64,000 nucleotides of DNA. Origin: Collybiopsis luxurians FD-317 M1 (taxonomy: Eukaryota > Basidiomycota > Agaricomycetes > Agaricales > Omphalotaceae). How positions within the stretch are numbered: the first letter of the stretch is position 1; each line of letters opens with the position of its first letter. Below, in pieces: positions 1-11,694 of the stretch. The notes under the pieces are model-generated. The model made no database searches. It worked only from the letters and a program-made list of their open reading frames with translations, and was not told where the DNA came from. A program made the position numbers and the translations under genes. Where the stretch lies: positions 353,666-417,665 of the forward strand of contig KN834759.1 in the NCBI GenBank assembly GCA_000827265.1. Direction: 5' to 3'.

Positions 1-1631
1 GCGTCCTCACATTGGGGAACTGCACAGGGGCAGTGAGCACCGCGAATTTAGTATCACCCAACGTATCCGAAAGTCCACGACTGGATAGTTGGTGTTCGCT
101 GAGTGTTTTGAGTTTACAGCCGAGGCTGCGATAGATTGTTTGGATCCTAAATGTGGGGTGCGAAAAGTGTTTGGAGAGAAAGAGCGGAGAAGGAGAGGCG
201 TGTTAGATGAGAGGTCAAGAAGGGAGGGGAGGGGAGGGGAGAAAGACGCACTCCTGCACTCGCATACTAAGATCGTCAGCTAGTGTTTTTGGATTCGAGG
301 CAAAATCGTCTACGCGAAGACAGAGTGCGAGGAGATAGGCTAGGAACTTTGTAGACATGGCGGAGGTATATAGATGGCTGGATATCAACGCGTTAGCGAT
401 CAAGCCCTAGGAGAGAGGAGATGCTTCACGTACACCGAAGATCCTCGAGTGGTTTCGGTAAACCTAGAGAGAAGGCCGTCGACGACGATAGTCGGGACGT
501 TGTTCATCTTTTCGTAAACGGTATCCTTGTCCATGCCTTTTGGATGGCTGATGACTCGACGGAAGAGGAACATCGTTGAGACGTAGAGGAGAATTTTTCT
601 AGGTAGAGTCAGCGTTTGCAAAATTAAGGAAACGAACGAAAAAACATACAGTTTTCGTTTCCGGGCTTTGCTCTTCTCTCCATCTTGACCCAGCCGCTTG
701 AGGTGATTATTAACCCATTTACAATACTTGAAGGGGAGCATGCTAGCAGGATTATTGCTCTTGAGATTCTCCTCTACCGGAGTGGCATTGAGAGCCTTAA
801 ACTCTGCATCCGGAATTATTTCGTTCAACGGATACACGTCGCCTGGTTCAGTAGCTGTGGCAGAAAATGGCGGAATAAGACGCGTAGAGTCTGCTAGGTC
901 CTTTGCTTCCTCTACACCGCGACTCAGCTCTTAAACCGTGAGATCAAAAGGGGGATGAATTACCTTTGGTCAGCAAACCCTCTGCTTTTTCATCGATACC
1001 TTCAACCACATGCTGCATCACTCCCTCCATCGCACCAACATCGACGCGATTGCGTTCATGAGCACGAATAGCCGCTCTAGCTTTTTTAGTGCCAAAAGTT
1101 TCTCCCAGAGCCGTTCGAGCATCGTGGTAGGCTAAAGGCGTAGGTTCATCGGCCGGTGGTATAGATTTGAGAGCCTTTACAGTTCGAGTGAGAATGAAGG
1201 GGGATTTCGGAGTAGAAAGAATTTTTAATTTTGAAGTTTTAGGGTCGCGGACGGCGAGGAGATATCTGAGGGCAGTATATTAGAAAAAATTGTGTGGAAA
1301 AAGGTCATCGCCGCAACGCACCGACAGCCATGTTCAGCTACTCGTCTTGTTTCCTCTTCGTTTGATATGAATTCAACCTGGGGTGCTTCGCCAACGACCA
1401 TACTGACATCGCTGGCATCCTCTTTATTGCGTGCATAGCATTTGAAGGGAGTATCTTTTGGCGGATGAAGAGCTGGAAAACTGACTGGTAGGGGATCGTA
1501 AGGCCAACGTTACAAAATATGAAAGGGTTTGAGTACATGCCCAACAGAGGACCGACTGATCCAGTCGATGGCGAAGGGACAATTTCAACGTCAATGCTGT
1601 CGTCGTCGTCTCGTTTTCGTTTATGGGGCAT
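1..1631 (-). CDS. RPA49: RNA polymerase I subunit RPA49 (A49/PAF53), 3' end cut by window edge
   Basis: A49 with A34.5 forms the TFIIF/TFIIE-like heterodimer of RNA polymerase I in the nucleolus. Seven exons (minus): 1631-1541, 1484-1322, 1265-964, 911-650, 598-434, 377-252, 146-1. The joined protein shows family landmarks in order: an N-terminal dimerisation part with SFPALHPPKDTPFKCY, then ALGETFGTKKARAAIRAHER, then the winged-helix region with ALCLRVDDFAS and YRSLGCKL. About 418 residues are visible, close to the family length, so only the last few are missing. Intron 1 seems to use a GC donor (GCATGT); only this gives the family sequence in frame. The start codon lies 30 bp from the preferred SET2 start. 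Seen: motifs and splice sites. Inferred: exact exon ends. Confidence 0.92.
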
Positions 1632-1661
1632 GGTGGTGGTAGCGGACTAAATTACATCCCA
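1632..1661. promoter_or_regulatory. Minimal divergent promoter RPA49/SET2
   Basis: The RPA49 start (1631, minus) and the preferred SET2 start (1662, plus) are 30 bp apart, and an upstream in-frame SET2 ATG at 1623 even lies inside the RPA49 CDS. Core promoters and 5' leaders must therefore overlap the opposite gene. No TATA box is visible. A shared head-to-head promoter is an inference from the geometry. Confidence 0.5.
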
Positions 1662-4600
1662 ATGTCTATCTTTGACCACGATGAAGGTCCTTCACGCTCC
1701 CCCAACAACAATATGTCTGCTTCCTCGTCCTCGTCCTCAAAGACGTCTACACCCCCTTTGCCAGCGTCAGGTCCTCTATCTAATTCTAGAAAACAAACCA
1801 TGACCACCGCTGCAGCTACTCAGTTCATTAGCCATCTTCCGGTCGCCCGGGATGTGGCTATGAAATCTTTTACAGAGATTTCTGACAACTGGTATCAGTA
1901 TAAAACTCTTGGCCGCGTCAGAGAACTCGAAGAGAGTATGATGTGCGACTGCAATTTTGACCCAGGTAAGCCAACTTGAGGGACACACTGCAGTTCAACG
2001 TAGGAATCTTTTCCTTGACTTTTTTACGTCGAACAGACTATGATGAGCCGGAAGCTGCCTGTGGGCACGGTTCAGACTGTATAAATCGTCTTACGCAGAT
2101 AGAGTGTCTTCCCGGTTATTGTAGGTGTAAATCGTACTGTCAGAATCAGCGGTTCGTGGCACCAAGGTCCTGCTGCTCCTCTACATCCGTCCTCACTTTC
2201 ACTTCAATCTAGGTTTCAAAAGAAGCAGTATGCACCTATAGAGATTGTAATGACGGAAAAGAAGGGATTTGGGCTGAGGGCGGAGGGGGATATCCCAAAG
2301 TGCGTCTCTGACCCAGTGCAAAAAAACCTTTTTCAACTTCTGACTCATTGTACCTCGGTCGAGTAGAGACGCTTTTATATACGAGTATGTAGGAGACGTG
2401 GTCAATAACGCTTCGTTCAAGAAACGAATGCGAGATTATGGAAACGAGGGGATTCAGCACTTTTATTTTATGATGCTGCAAAAAGACGAGGTGCGTCTTT
2501 CCAACTTGAGCCTCGTGGTCCGCCTTCTGATGACCTTGGCTGTTTATAGTTCATTGACGCTACAAAATCCGGCGGAATAGGCCGTTTCGCCAACCATAGC
2601 TGTAGTCCCAACTGCTATGTCGCCAAGTGGACCATCGACGAGCACGTTCGAATGGGTATCTTTGCGAAGAGGAATATCAAGAAGGACGAGGAGCTTACTT
2701 TTAACTATAATGTCGATCGATATGGGTGAGTCCTCTCGCCTTCGCTTTTTCTAGCTCCTGCTGACCCTTGAACAGTCACCAAGCACAGATATGCTACTGC
2801 GGCGAGCCAAACTGTGTTGGTTTCATCGGTGGAAAGACGCAGACAGAGACGGATATCTCGACTATGGATGAACTCTATCTCGATGGTAAGCCCATCCGTC
2901 ACCTTCACCTCTGAGCCAACAATTGACCCTTCCCCAACTTCTCCCTAGCACTTGGCATCACGGATGACGCCGAACTCCGAGAATACAAGGGCACGAAGAA
3001 GAAGAAGGGCAAGAAGATTGACGATCCAGACTTTATGCCTCTCATGAAGCCGGTCACGGAGAAAGAAGTGCCCAAGGTCGTTCAGGCTATACGGCAGACA
3101 CAAAGCAAGAAGATGTTGTACAAGTTGTTGTTGAGGCTAAAGGTAAGCATCTCTCTCTCTCTCCTTTCGCTACCTCATTTCTCAAATCAACCACTTCTAT
3201 ACAGATCACGCAAGATCAAGCTGCATTGCGTCAGGTGATGCGTCTGCGTGGGTTCAGTCTGATGAAAAATATTTTGGAGGATTATATGAAGGATATGGAG
3301 GTCATTGCATTGGTGTGTCTGTTTGTTGAATTTTTCGTCCTCGTCTCATCTTCTTTTCCCACCACAGGCTCTCGAATGCATGTTTTCGTGGCCTCTCATC
3401 GCACGGAACAAGGTCGATGATTCCCAAATATCTGTTCCTGTCAAAGCATGTGCAGAGACGGAGGATGAGACTGTGAAAACCTGGGCGGAGAAGGTCAGTT
3501 CGCACTCTTGGCTCAAAATCTCCTCGTTATTGACGAGTACGCCTTGTAGCTCATCTCACATTGGGACACCCTCGAACTTTCGTATCGAATACCGAGACGA
3601 CCGAAACGGGAAAAGGTAACCATCCAAACCCTTCTTCGCACTCTGAGCACCAAACTCACTATCGCGTTTCCTTCCCTGCCCACTCCCCCTCCCCCTCCCA
3701 AATGCAGCTCGACAACCCGGATGCCCTCAATCGATCGCCTTCACCTGCAGTTTCACCGACCCCCATAACCACCACCGACCCGTCAAACACCGCCCACGGA
3801 CACGGATACTCCTACGCCGATCATATACCCCCCGCGAACGAATGGCGTCCTGCAAAACGACCCCGCCCAGCTCCGGCTCCGGACGCGGACCAGACTCCGT
3901 CTACTCCGCAAGAGCCCATCCGCGTCGCGCAGGGGCCTAGTCGGCTGGAGATACAGGCGATGGAGAAGGCTGAGCTGGCTGCGATTATTGAACGGGCCAA
4001 GGCGGATAAGGAGGAGGCTGAGAGGAGGGTTAGGGAGTTGGCGGAGGCAGAGAAGAAGAAGGAGGAGGAGAGAAGGGCGAGGAAGGAGAAGGAGAAGGAG
4101 CGGGGGAAGGGGGGCGATGGGGGTGGGAGTGGGAGTGGGAGTAGGAAGCGACCGCGGGATAAGGATAGAGAAAAGAAGGAGAGGAGGAAGGAGAAGGGCA
4201 CCGGGGCGAAGGATCCGGAGAAGGAGGTGTTGAAAGAAAAGAGATTGCTCAAGTTGATCGGTCCGGTTGTTGTCAAGTCCATGTCAAAGCATGCGTCTAC
4301 GATTGGGCATGAGAGGTTTAAGAAGCATGCCAAGGAGGTCAGCCATTTCCTTCTTTTATATAGCTCAGTTCTAATCAATCTTTTTCAACTTTTTCGCTGT
4401 GTTCCATATAGTTGACAGAAAAGATTGCTGAACGCGAAAAGAAATCTTCCGCGTACCAACAGAACAAACTGGACTCGCTTTCGGATGAAAAGATTCACAA
4501 GATCAAAAAGTACGCAAAGGAGTATATTGACAAGCTGGTTAAGAGAGTGGAGGCGCAGTCCAAGCATGGGCATCGAGGAAGCGGGAACGGGAGTGGGACA

Positions 4601-5062
4601 GGGAAGCCCTTGTCTTCCGCGTCAGCATCTGGCTTGGGATCCCCTGGGATGTCCTCGTTGAATTCTCCGTCGACATCTTCGGGTCTGGGAACGCTAACGC
4701 CGACTTCAGCGATGCTGCAGGTCGATATGGCGGATGTTGTTCTGGATGACGGTGATGTGGACCTGGACCCTGATGCGATGGATATGGAGACGGATTCCGA
4801 GTCGGGGGGAGGATCGGACGGGGGTGGGGGTGGGGGTGGGGACGGAGATGGGGATGAAGATGGAGATGGAGATGAGGGTGCTGATGTGGGAGAACGGGAA
4901 AATAATGGACATGCGGATGTGGATATGGACCAAGCCCAGGAAGGGAGTTTGAAGAATGGGAATGGGTTGGATCCAGGACGTGACGGTGCCAATAAAGACG
5001 AGATGATGGTAGACGTCGTCAAGGATGAGATGGCAAACGGGAAAGAAACGCGAACTACATAA
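1662..5062 (+). CDS. SET2: Histone H3-K36 methyltransferase Set2
   Basis: Set2 methylates H3 Lys36 during elongation and binds phosphorylated RNA polymerase II CTD through its SRI domain. Twelve exons: 1662-1965, 2037-2151, 2213-2299, 2367-2490, 2550-2725, 2776-2885, 2949-3142, 3205-3312, 3368-3493, 3550-3615, 3708-4337, 4412-5062 (896 aa). The order is an AWS Cys cluster (CDCNFDP, then [16 protein letters not shown]), a SET core with [12 protein letters not shown] and [13 protein letters not shown], a post-[11 protein letters not shown], a charged coiled linker, and an SRI domain from about 4262 to 4560 ([18 protein letters not shown]). A Gly/Asp-rich acidic tail follows. In-frame ATGs at 1623 and 1713 are alternatives; 1623 overlaps the RPA49 CDS. 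Exons 9-12 are duplicated downstream. Confidence 0.95.
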
Positions 5063-5389
5063 AGGGGAACATGCAGGGTCGATAGCAGATTCATTAGAAG
5101 TATTTTTCTAAAGATGCATTATCGATATCTAAGAGGAACAACGAAGAAAAAACTTGTAATGTACATATTCGTCGCAAGAACTGGTCTTTCCAATGATTGG
5201 TTTGACTATCAACTAGGTTCAGAGCTTCACTGGTTTCACCCTCGAGCTCGGGGCTAAGTATAAGATGGCTAGTAGACGAAAAAGGAAATTTAACTTCAGT
5301 CATGCCACAGCGGCAACAGCCGCGAGTTACTTCAAAATTTTTCTGACTTCAGCTCAAACCTTCACGTAGCCAGCACAGTAGGCCTTTCA
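5063..5389 (+). other. SET2 3' flank and gene X promoter (first copy)
   Basis: No gene seen. The stretch reappears, diverged, at about 7680-8060, so it belongs to the tandem duplication. It should hold the SET2 3' UTR and the promoter that drives the chimera at 5390. Confidence 0.6.
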
Positions 5390-7407
5390 ATGGCATCGCA
5401 TCCGCCAGATTCGACGAATTGTCTACGTTGTGTGGCCCTCGAGCATGACCTAAGATTGGAAAAAGCAGAAAGACAGAAAATTCAGAGGCGATTCGAGCAA
5501 CTCATTGAGAGTCTGCACCACCTGAGTTTGCACTATGAAAATAGCACAGAGTACGATCTTTCGGCCAGTAAGAGGAGAATATCTAGCGTCGAAGAATGCG
5601 AAACCTTAAAAGTGGAGAGAAAAAGTCCTTCAATTCAAGCACTAGCACTATTAGAATGCGTAGTAAGTCGTATCGAGATCTTTCAAAATTGGAATTGTTC
5701 AGTTGTCCTCAATTTTTTGTAGGATGATCTGCACACATCGAACGAATCCAGTACTCCCCTCATAAACGTACGGACGCTATGTTTTGTTAAAGGTCGCAAC
5801 GATGCCAGCCGTATTAATATTTTGAATCCGCAGACTTCAGACAGCTTGTCGGAGACACAATTTTGCGTTTCTGCTTTCACCACTTCTCTTGCTCATCTAT
5901 TGCCAGTGCTTAGACCCGGTAACAAACCAGTCGATGAGCGATTGGACGACCAAGAGACGACGACGACGACGCATGTATCGCCAGGATCCATCTCTGGTAC
6001 TGCTACTCACTGTTCACCCCCACCGTTCCACCCTCTTGCCGAACTGCCAGCGAATCTATCTTCTTTTAGCTCTCTTGAGTATATTTCTCCTCGCCTATCC
6101 GACTCGACCCCGGTTCCTTCATTGCCCCTCCCGGAACAGCATGATTCGTGGAACTGGGAGACAGTCGGAATTGGCGATGAGAACATTGACGATCCACCTG
6201 CACCAATGTCAGAGCACCCCGTCAGTTTTGCTTTGATCGTTACTGCGTATCTCAGCTAAAATTATGTTTGCCTCTCATCGCACGGAACAAGGCCGAAGAT
6301 TCTCAAATATCTGTTCCTGTCAAAGTATGTGCTGAGTCCGAGGATGAGGAAACACGGGCGGAGCAGGTCAGTTTGCACTCTTGGCTCAGTATCTCCTCGT
6401 TTTTGACGAGTACGCCCTGTAGTTCATCTTGAATCGGGACATCCTCGAACTTTCTTATCAAATACCGAGACCGCCGAAGCGGGAAAAGGTAATCGAACAA
6501 ACCTTACACCTCTTCGACGTCAAATAATAAACTTATTAACGCGTCTCCATCCCTTCCCACCCAAACACAGCTCGACGACCCAGACACCCTCGTTCGATCA
6601 CCTTCACCTCTGCCTTCACCGACACCCATAACTACCCCTGGCCCGTCAAGTAACACTACCCACGGACACGGATACTCCTACGCCGATCATATACCCCCTG
6701 CGAACGAACGGCGTCCTGCAAAACGACCCCGCCCAGCTCCGGTTCCGGACGCGGACCAGGCTCCGTCTACTCCGCAAGAAATCATCCGCGTCGCGCAAGG
6801 GCCTAGTCGGGCGGAGATACAGGCGATGGAGAAGGCTGAGCTGGCTGCGATTATTGAACGGGCCAAGGCGGATAAGGAGGAGGCGGTCAGGAGGGCTAGG
6901 GAGCTGGCGGAGGCGGTGAAAGAGAAGAGATTGCTCAGGTTGATCGGTCACGTTGTTGTCAAGTCCATGTCGAAGCATGCGCCTACAATTGGGCATGAGA
7001 GGTTTAAAAAGCATGCCAGGGAGGTTAGCAGCCATTTTATTCTTTTATCCAGCTCAGTTCTGAGCAATCTCCTTCTACTTTCGTGGTATTCTATATAGTT
7101 GACAGAAAAGATTGCTGAACGCGAAAAGAAATCTTCCGCGTATCAGCAGAACAAACTGGATTCGCTATCGGATAAAAAGATTCACAAGATTAAAAAGTAC
7201 GCAAAGGAGTATATTGACAAGCTGGTTAGGAGAGTGGAGGCGCAGTCCAAGCATGAGCATCGAGGAAGCGGGAGCGGGAGTAGGACGAAGAAGCCTTTAT
7301 CTTCCGCGTCGGCATCTGGCTCGGGGTCGCCTGGTATGTCTTCGTTTAATTCCACTTCAACATCTTCAGGTCTAGGAACGCTAACGCCGACATCGATGAT
7401 GCTGTAG
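5390..7407 (+). CDS. Chimeric gene: X N-terminus fused to Set2 C-terminus with SRI domain
   Basis: Predicted exons: 5390-5662, 5723-5767, 5834-6220, 6256-6366, 6423-6488, 6571-7023, 7099-7407 (547 aa, sum divisible by three). The first three come from gene X (Cys pair CLRC, then a charged coiled coil). The X acceptor at 6255 enters copied SET2 exon 9 in frame (PLIARNKAEDSQ). Copied exons 10-12 keep their splice sites and stay open. The SRI domain is retained ([20 protein letters not shown] onward). SET catalysis and most of the Glu/Lys/Arg linker are absent, and a CAG-to-TAG change removes the acidic tail. Exon 2 may instead run through 5768-5833, which is also open. Binding to polymerase II CTD is inferred from the SRI domain; expression is unknown, so an untranscribed pseudogene remains possible. 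Confidence 0.68.
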
Positions 7408-8060
7408 GTCGATATGGCGGATGTTGCTCTGGGTGACGCTGATGTGGGGGTGGGGGTGGGGATGGAGACTGAGACCGAGATGGGGATGGAGATGGGGATG
7501 CTCATGTGGGAGAGCGGGAACATGATGGACATGCGGATGTAGATATGGATCAGGCTCAGGTAGAGAGTTTGAAGAATGGGAATGGCTTGGATCCAGGACG
7601 TAACGGTGTCAATAAAGATGAGATGATGGTTGACGTCGTCGAGGATGAGATGGTCAATAGGAAAGAAAATTGAACTGAAGAGGGAAAGGCAGGGTCGATA
7701 GCAGATTCGTTAGAAAGTTTCTTCTACTAAAGATGCATTATCGATATTTACATCAAAGGAACAACGCGGAAGCGAAGAACAAACTTTGTACTGTACTGAT
7801 CGTAAGGACAGTTCCTTTCAATGATCGTTAATCGCTATATGCTTTGAGTATTAACTAAGCTCAGAGAGACGAGATGTTCAACAAGAAATTCAAGTTTATT
7901 CATGAACAATTCTGGGGGCTGTAACAAGGCTATAAGACGGCAAACCAGGCTAGACGAAAAAGGAAATTTAACTTCGGCGTCATGCCACAGCGGCAACCGC
8001 AGTTTCAAATTTCTACAACTCAACTTTATCCTTCACGTATCCAACACCATGGGCCCTTCG
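7408..8060 (+). other. Duplicated SET2 tail remnant and gene X promoter (second copy)
   Basis: 7408-7674 is out-of-use sequence matching the SET2 acidic-tail codons beyond the premature TAG. 7680-8060 matches the stretch between SET2 and X at 5063-5389. No independent gene is seen. Confidence 0.7.
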
Positions 8061-9952
8061 ATGGTATCATATCCACCAAATTCAACAAAATGTCCACATT
8101 GTGTGGCCCTTGAGCACGACCTAAGATTGGAAAGAGCAAAAAGAGTGGAAATTCAGTGCGAGTTGGAGCAACTCATTGAGAGTCTGCGCTATGAAAACAG
8201 CTCAGAGTTCGATTTGTCGGCCAGTATATCCGGTGTCAAGAGGAGTATATCTAGTGCTGAAGAACGCGAAAACTCAAAGGTGGAGAAAAAAACCCCAGAA
8301 TTTCCCATCCTCGACTTTGCTAGCCTATCTCAGAAACGTCGCAAATTATCAAATCCAGCACTAGCACTATCGAAACGCGTAGGTCGCATCAAATTTTCTC
8401 AGAATTGGAAATGTTCAATTTGCCTGATTTTTTGAAGAATGATCTGCATACATCTAAAACTTCGTTGATAGACGTGCGCATGCTAAGTATGTAGGTCGTC
8501 AATCTCATCTGACCGCATTTCGTCCTAGGTCGCAGGTACAAAAGGTGATGAAAGCAACATTCTAAATCCGCAGGCTTCAGACGCACCGTCCTGTGTTTTG
8601 TTTTCCACGACTTCCCTTGCTCATCTGCTGCCAGTGCCTAGCTACTCCAATAGCGAACGATTGGACGTCGAAAAGACAACGACGCGGCATGTATCGCCGG
8701 AATCCATCTCTTGTACTGCTACTCAGACTTCATTACCACCTTCACACCCTCTTCCCCAACCGCAAGCGAGTCTGCCCTCCTCCAACGCTCTTAACCATTC
8801 TCTTTCTGGCGTATCCTCGTTGACGCCGATTCCTTCTCCTCCCCCGGAACAGCATGATTTGAGGAGCTCGGAGACAGGCGGAGTCGATGATGAGAGAATT
8901 GACGATCCACCTGCGCCACTGTCAGAGCAACCCGTAAGTTTTGATTCGATTGCCACTACATGTGCCTATCTCAGCTGAAATTTCTTGATTACAAGACAAA
9001 CCCACTTTGGGCACAAGTTGTCGCCCGTTTATTGCGCGCTGTCTACTGGTCCAATTTTCCTTCAGGTCCCGATATTTGTTTGGAATCTCAATCTAGGACC
9101 CTGCCAGATGATTGCTACGGTGATGTGAGCTTAATGTTCCTTTGGCACCGCTCAAGCCCCTGGCATCTTCCCGAGCAAAGGCATCCAATACGCCCGAGCC
9201 TATTCCTGCTCTACGAACAAAATCCCGATCTTCCTGTCAATCCGGCAGAACCTGGAGTCTTTCTGACTGCTCGCGAGGATATTTTGAAAATGCAACCTGC
9301 CGGAGGTGTCAGATTCTTCATTGGCTATGAAAGCGATCGGAAGCTCTGGAAATATGTCGGTGACTACGAATTGGTCAAGTGCGCCGAGATGACGGGAGAG
9401 CAGTTTTCATTACAGCCGCGAGAGGTGAGTAGAGATTTCACCCTAGCTCGCTAATGCGTCAGGACTTAACAGTTTATGGTGCCTGGTCACCGTTAGACGC
9501 AAGAGCGGTTCGCGAATATCATTTTGCACCAGAGAGAAGACTGTGAATGGCTGTCGATGCATGCGCGTATATCCCTCCGCAAGCGACGCATTGCCGTCAC
9601 CAGGAACAGTGTCAGTGAAGAGCGGGTCAAGATTATTCGTGGTTCGATCAAGGAGAATGCCGTGGCTAGAGATCTCACTGTCCAGGACGTAATCGATGCA
9701 CTCGCGAAGGGAGACGAGGTAGGTCTTTAAGTTTATCTTGTACTCGATGCCCTAAAGTTGCTCCTGCAGCATCTTTGCATCATTCGAGTCGAATGCGATA
9801 ATTACGATCACGCATTCGTCTCCGATCTGAGGTCACAATATAAAATTTGGCTCGCAAAGTCGGTACTGAATCCCCATCCAGTTGATATTTATCAGGAAAC
9901 GGAAGGTATTACTCAAGTAAAAGTTGCGGTTGAGCCTCTGAACGATAATTAA
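8061..9952 (+). CDS. Gene X, coiled coil plus fungal C-terminal domain (DUF6697-like)
   Basis: The start at 8061 aligns with the 5390 start of the truncated copy; an ATG at 8049 lies four codons upstream. The N-terminus carries a Cys pair (CPHC) and a charged coiled coil (LEHDLRLERAKRVEIQ), then a Ser/Pro-rich linker (to about 8935). A globular part follows (NPLWAQVVARLLRAVYWSNF, PGVFLTAREDIL, LWKYVGDYELVK). The last exons hold a basic helix (RISLRKRRIAVTRNS) and end EPLNDN. Introns lie near 8440-8570, 8936-8970, 9425-9495 and 9718-9770; exact borders are uncertain. The C-terminal part resembles basidiomycete DUF6697-type proteins as I remember them, with unknown function. This is the only full-length copy; the first copy at 5390 is cut and fused. 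Confidence 0.62.
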
Positions 9953-10275
9953 AATCTTGAACATATCGTATAGATAGTCGAGTGCTACTGTATCTTGCTG
10001 TATCTGATATCTTGCGTCCACGAAAGTAATTGATCGAGGCTGGGAAGCCGCAAGCACTGATGTAAAATAGGTTAATAGCTACTACAAAGAGAGGTCTAAA
10101 AAGTCACCATGGATGCGATGACCCATGCTAGCTAGTTCATGTTCGCATCCCTTCCAGTCAATGTAAGCTGTGTCCAGGGTGATGAATTTCTCCGCTGAAC
10201 GAGAAATGCACCACACCAAGCCAGCTACAGCACTTATGAAGAAAAAATACTACCAAGTACATCCTCATCTTTGAT
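9953..10275. other. Intergenic, convergent 3' ends
   Basis: This lies between the end of gene X (plus) and the end of the F-box gene (minus). Only short shadow frames are seen. Confidence 0.6.
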
Positions 10276-11694
10276 CTACCTAAGAAGCCGCCCATCCACC
10301 TCCCGAGTGACATCGAGTACCCGAAGCCAACCTCCCAGGTGCCATCCGAAAAAAGGCTGAGAAACAGAGTTTTCATACTCCTCTTCAATGAAAACTGCGT
10401 CCAGGGGAACAACTCTCTTCACTATGCGAGATACGTACCACAACAAGTCAGCTTCGATACTGGCCCTGACTTCTTCCGCGCGAGCATAGCTGTTGAGTCG
10501 CTCCAGAGGCTCTTCATGTCTAGCTTCAAGCCGCTTGAAAATCTGGTATAGGTACAAATATCGCAGGTGGGAAAAGGAACACAGAGCATCTACAATATCA
10601 TCCTGTGAAGGAGCAAAATCTAAGCTTGAGTACAGAGAAAGAAAGAAAGGGTGGCGTACAATGGGATAAATGCTGTCGTGCTTTGTGAAATCAAGGGACA
10701 GAGACTCCAGTTCGGGGAACGAAGATGCGATGAGGCGGAGGAGCTCAGTCAACGAGTTGCCTCTCGAAGTAATAATGAGTATTATCCGTGTAACGTGCCA
10801 ACCTTGTTGATCAGGCTGACTGACAGCTCTACTAAGCCCCACTTCTTTGATGTCAAAAAGTTCGTTGAGTTCCCGCCGGCGGCACTCCTCGATGAAGTGA
10901 CCGATGAAGGGTGGTGAATGACGGACAAAATAAAGTTGCCGCTCATCACGGAGACATAGCTTCCGCAGGTGGGGATGAGCTTCAGTAAGTGCTGGAAGCC
11001 ACGTAAATGGAACGAAAAGTCTGCTCAAGATCAAGATGACTTCCTGAAGGCCTTCAAGTGTTTGCAAGCCAAAGCTCTCATTGAGAAGATGAGGATCGTA
11101 GAGCCGAAGTCCTGCGATTTTCATCCCTCGATCCAGGAACCCTTTCATCCCTTCAACAGGTTCAGGAAAGCCTACTGTCTCATTAAGCACCATCTTAGAT
11201 AGACTGAAGAAAAAACATCCGGCAGGAAGATCGTGTACCAGCACGGCCGAAACCGTGGGATGCTCTAGTATTGCCTGGAGTAGAGCCAGATTGGGATCAC
11301 AATCGTTCGAGTCAACGTAAGATAGTCGCTTCAGATTTGGCAAGACTTGGCAAAGAATATTCTGCCCTTTTTCCTCCCGGATTGCTAGCTTTAGCGTCCT
11401 GAAATTCTCAGTCAGAATGCATCAAGTTCGAGAGTCTGATCATCCTTACTTGGTGAACGTGGAGCATAGAGAATAGTGATCCCGCAGTTTCTCTGCGTCC
11501 TCGACATTTCTTATATGAATGTTTGCGAAGAGCAATGGAAGACAAATTCGTCGCATTCGCCGGTTGACGACAGAGAGAGCGAGGAGCTCGGGCGACACGT
11601 GTTTGAACTGGGATTTGAAATTTGAATTCGGCAATCCTAGGATAAACGCGATGTGCTCGATGATAAAGAGGAGTAGCTCGTCTGGGAGGAGCAT
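10276..11694 (-). CDS. F-box/LRR-like protein, tandem copy 1 (intact)
   Basis: Two exons: 11694-11450 and 11398-10276, joined by a 51-nt intron (GTAAGG...CAG), giving 455 aa. The N-terminus is an F-box-like helix set (LLPDELLLFIIEHIAF, LSVVNRRMRRICLPLLFANI). The remainder is degenerate leucine-rich sequence (MPNLKRLSYVDSNDC, LPELESLSLDF, HLRYLYLYQIF), typical of the large basidiomycete F-box families that recruit substrates to SCF ubiquitin ligases. No partner or substrate can be read from the sequence. A decayed paralogue lies immediately upstream at 12139-13569 in the same orientation. Confidence 0.72.

Larger units (their letters stand above)
3382..8978 (+). repeat. Tandem segmental duplication, two units of about 2.8 kb
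   Basis: Unit 1 spans about 3382-6263 and unit 2 about 6264-8978. Each runs from the middle of SET2 exon 9, through the SET2 3' end and intergenic stretch, into an intron/exon border of gene X. The junction reads from X sequence (tatctcagctaaaatt, near 6250) straight into SET2 exon 9 sequence (gcctctcatcgcacgg, near 6270). The same X sequence continues intact at 8965, and the same SET2 sequence sits intact at 3390. The units differ by many substitutions and indels, including loss of about 170 bp of charged linker in unit 2, so the event is not recent. Confidence 0.9.

Noticed and set aside
3821..5094. Long minus-strand frames (Ser/Pro/Leu-rich) opposite SET2 exons 11 and 12.
   Set aside because: They are antisense shadows of the Glu/Lys/Gly/Asp-rich coding sequence and have no splice or start support.
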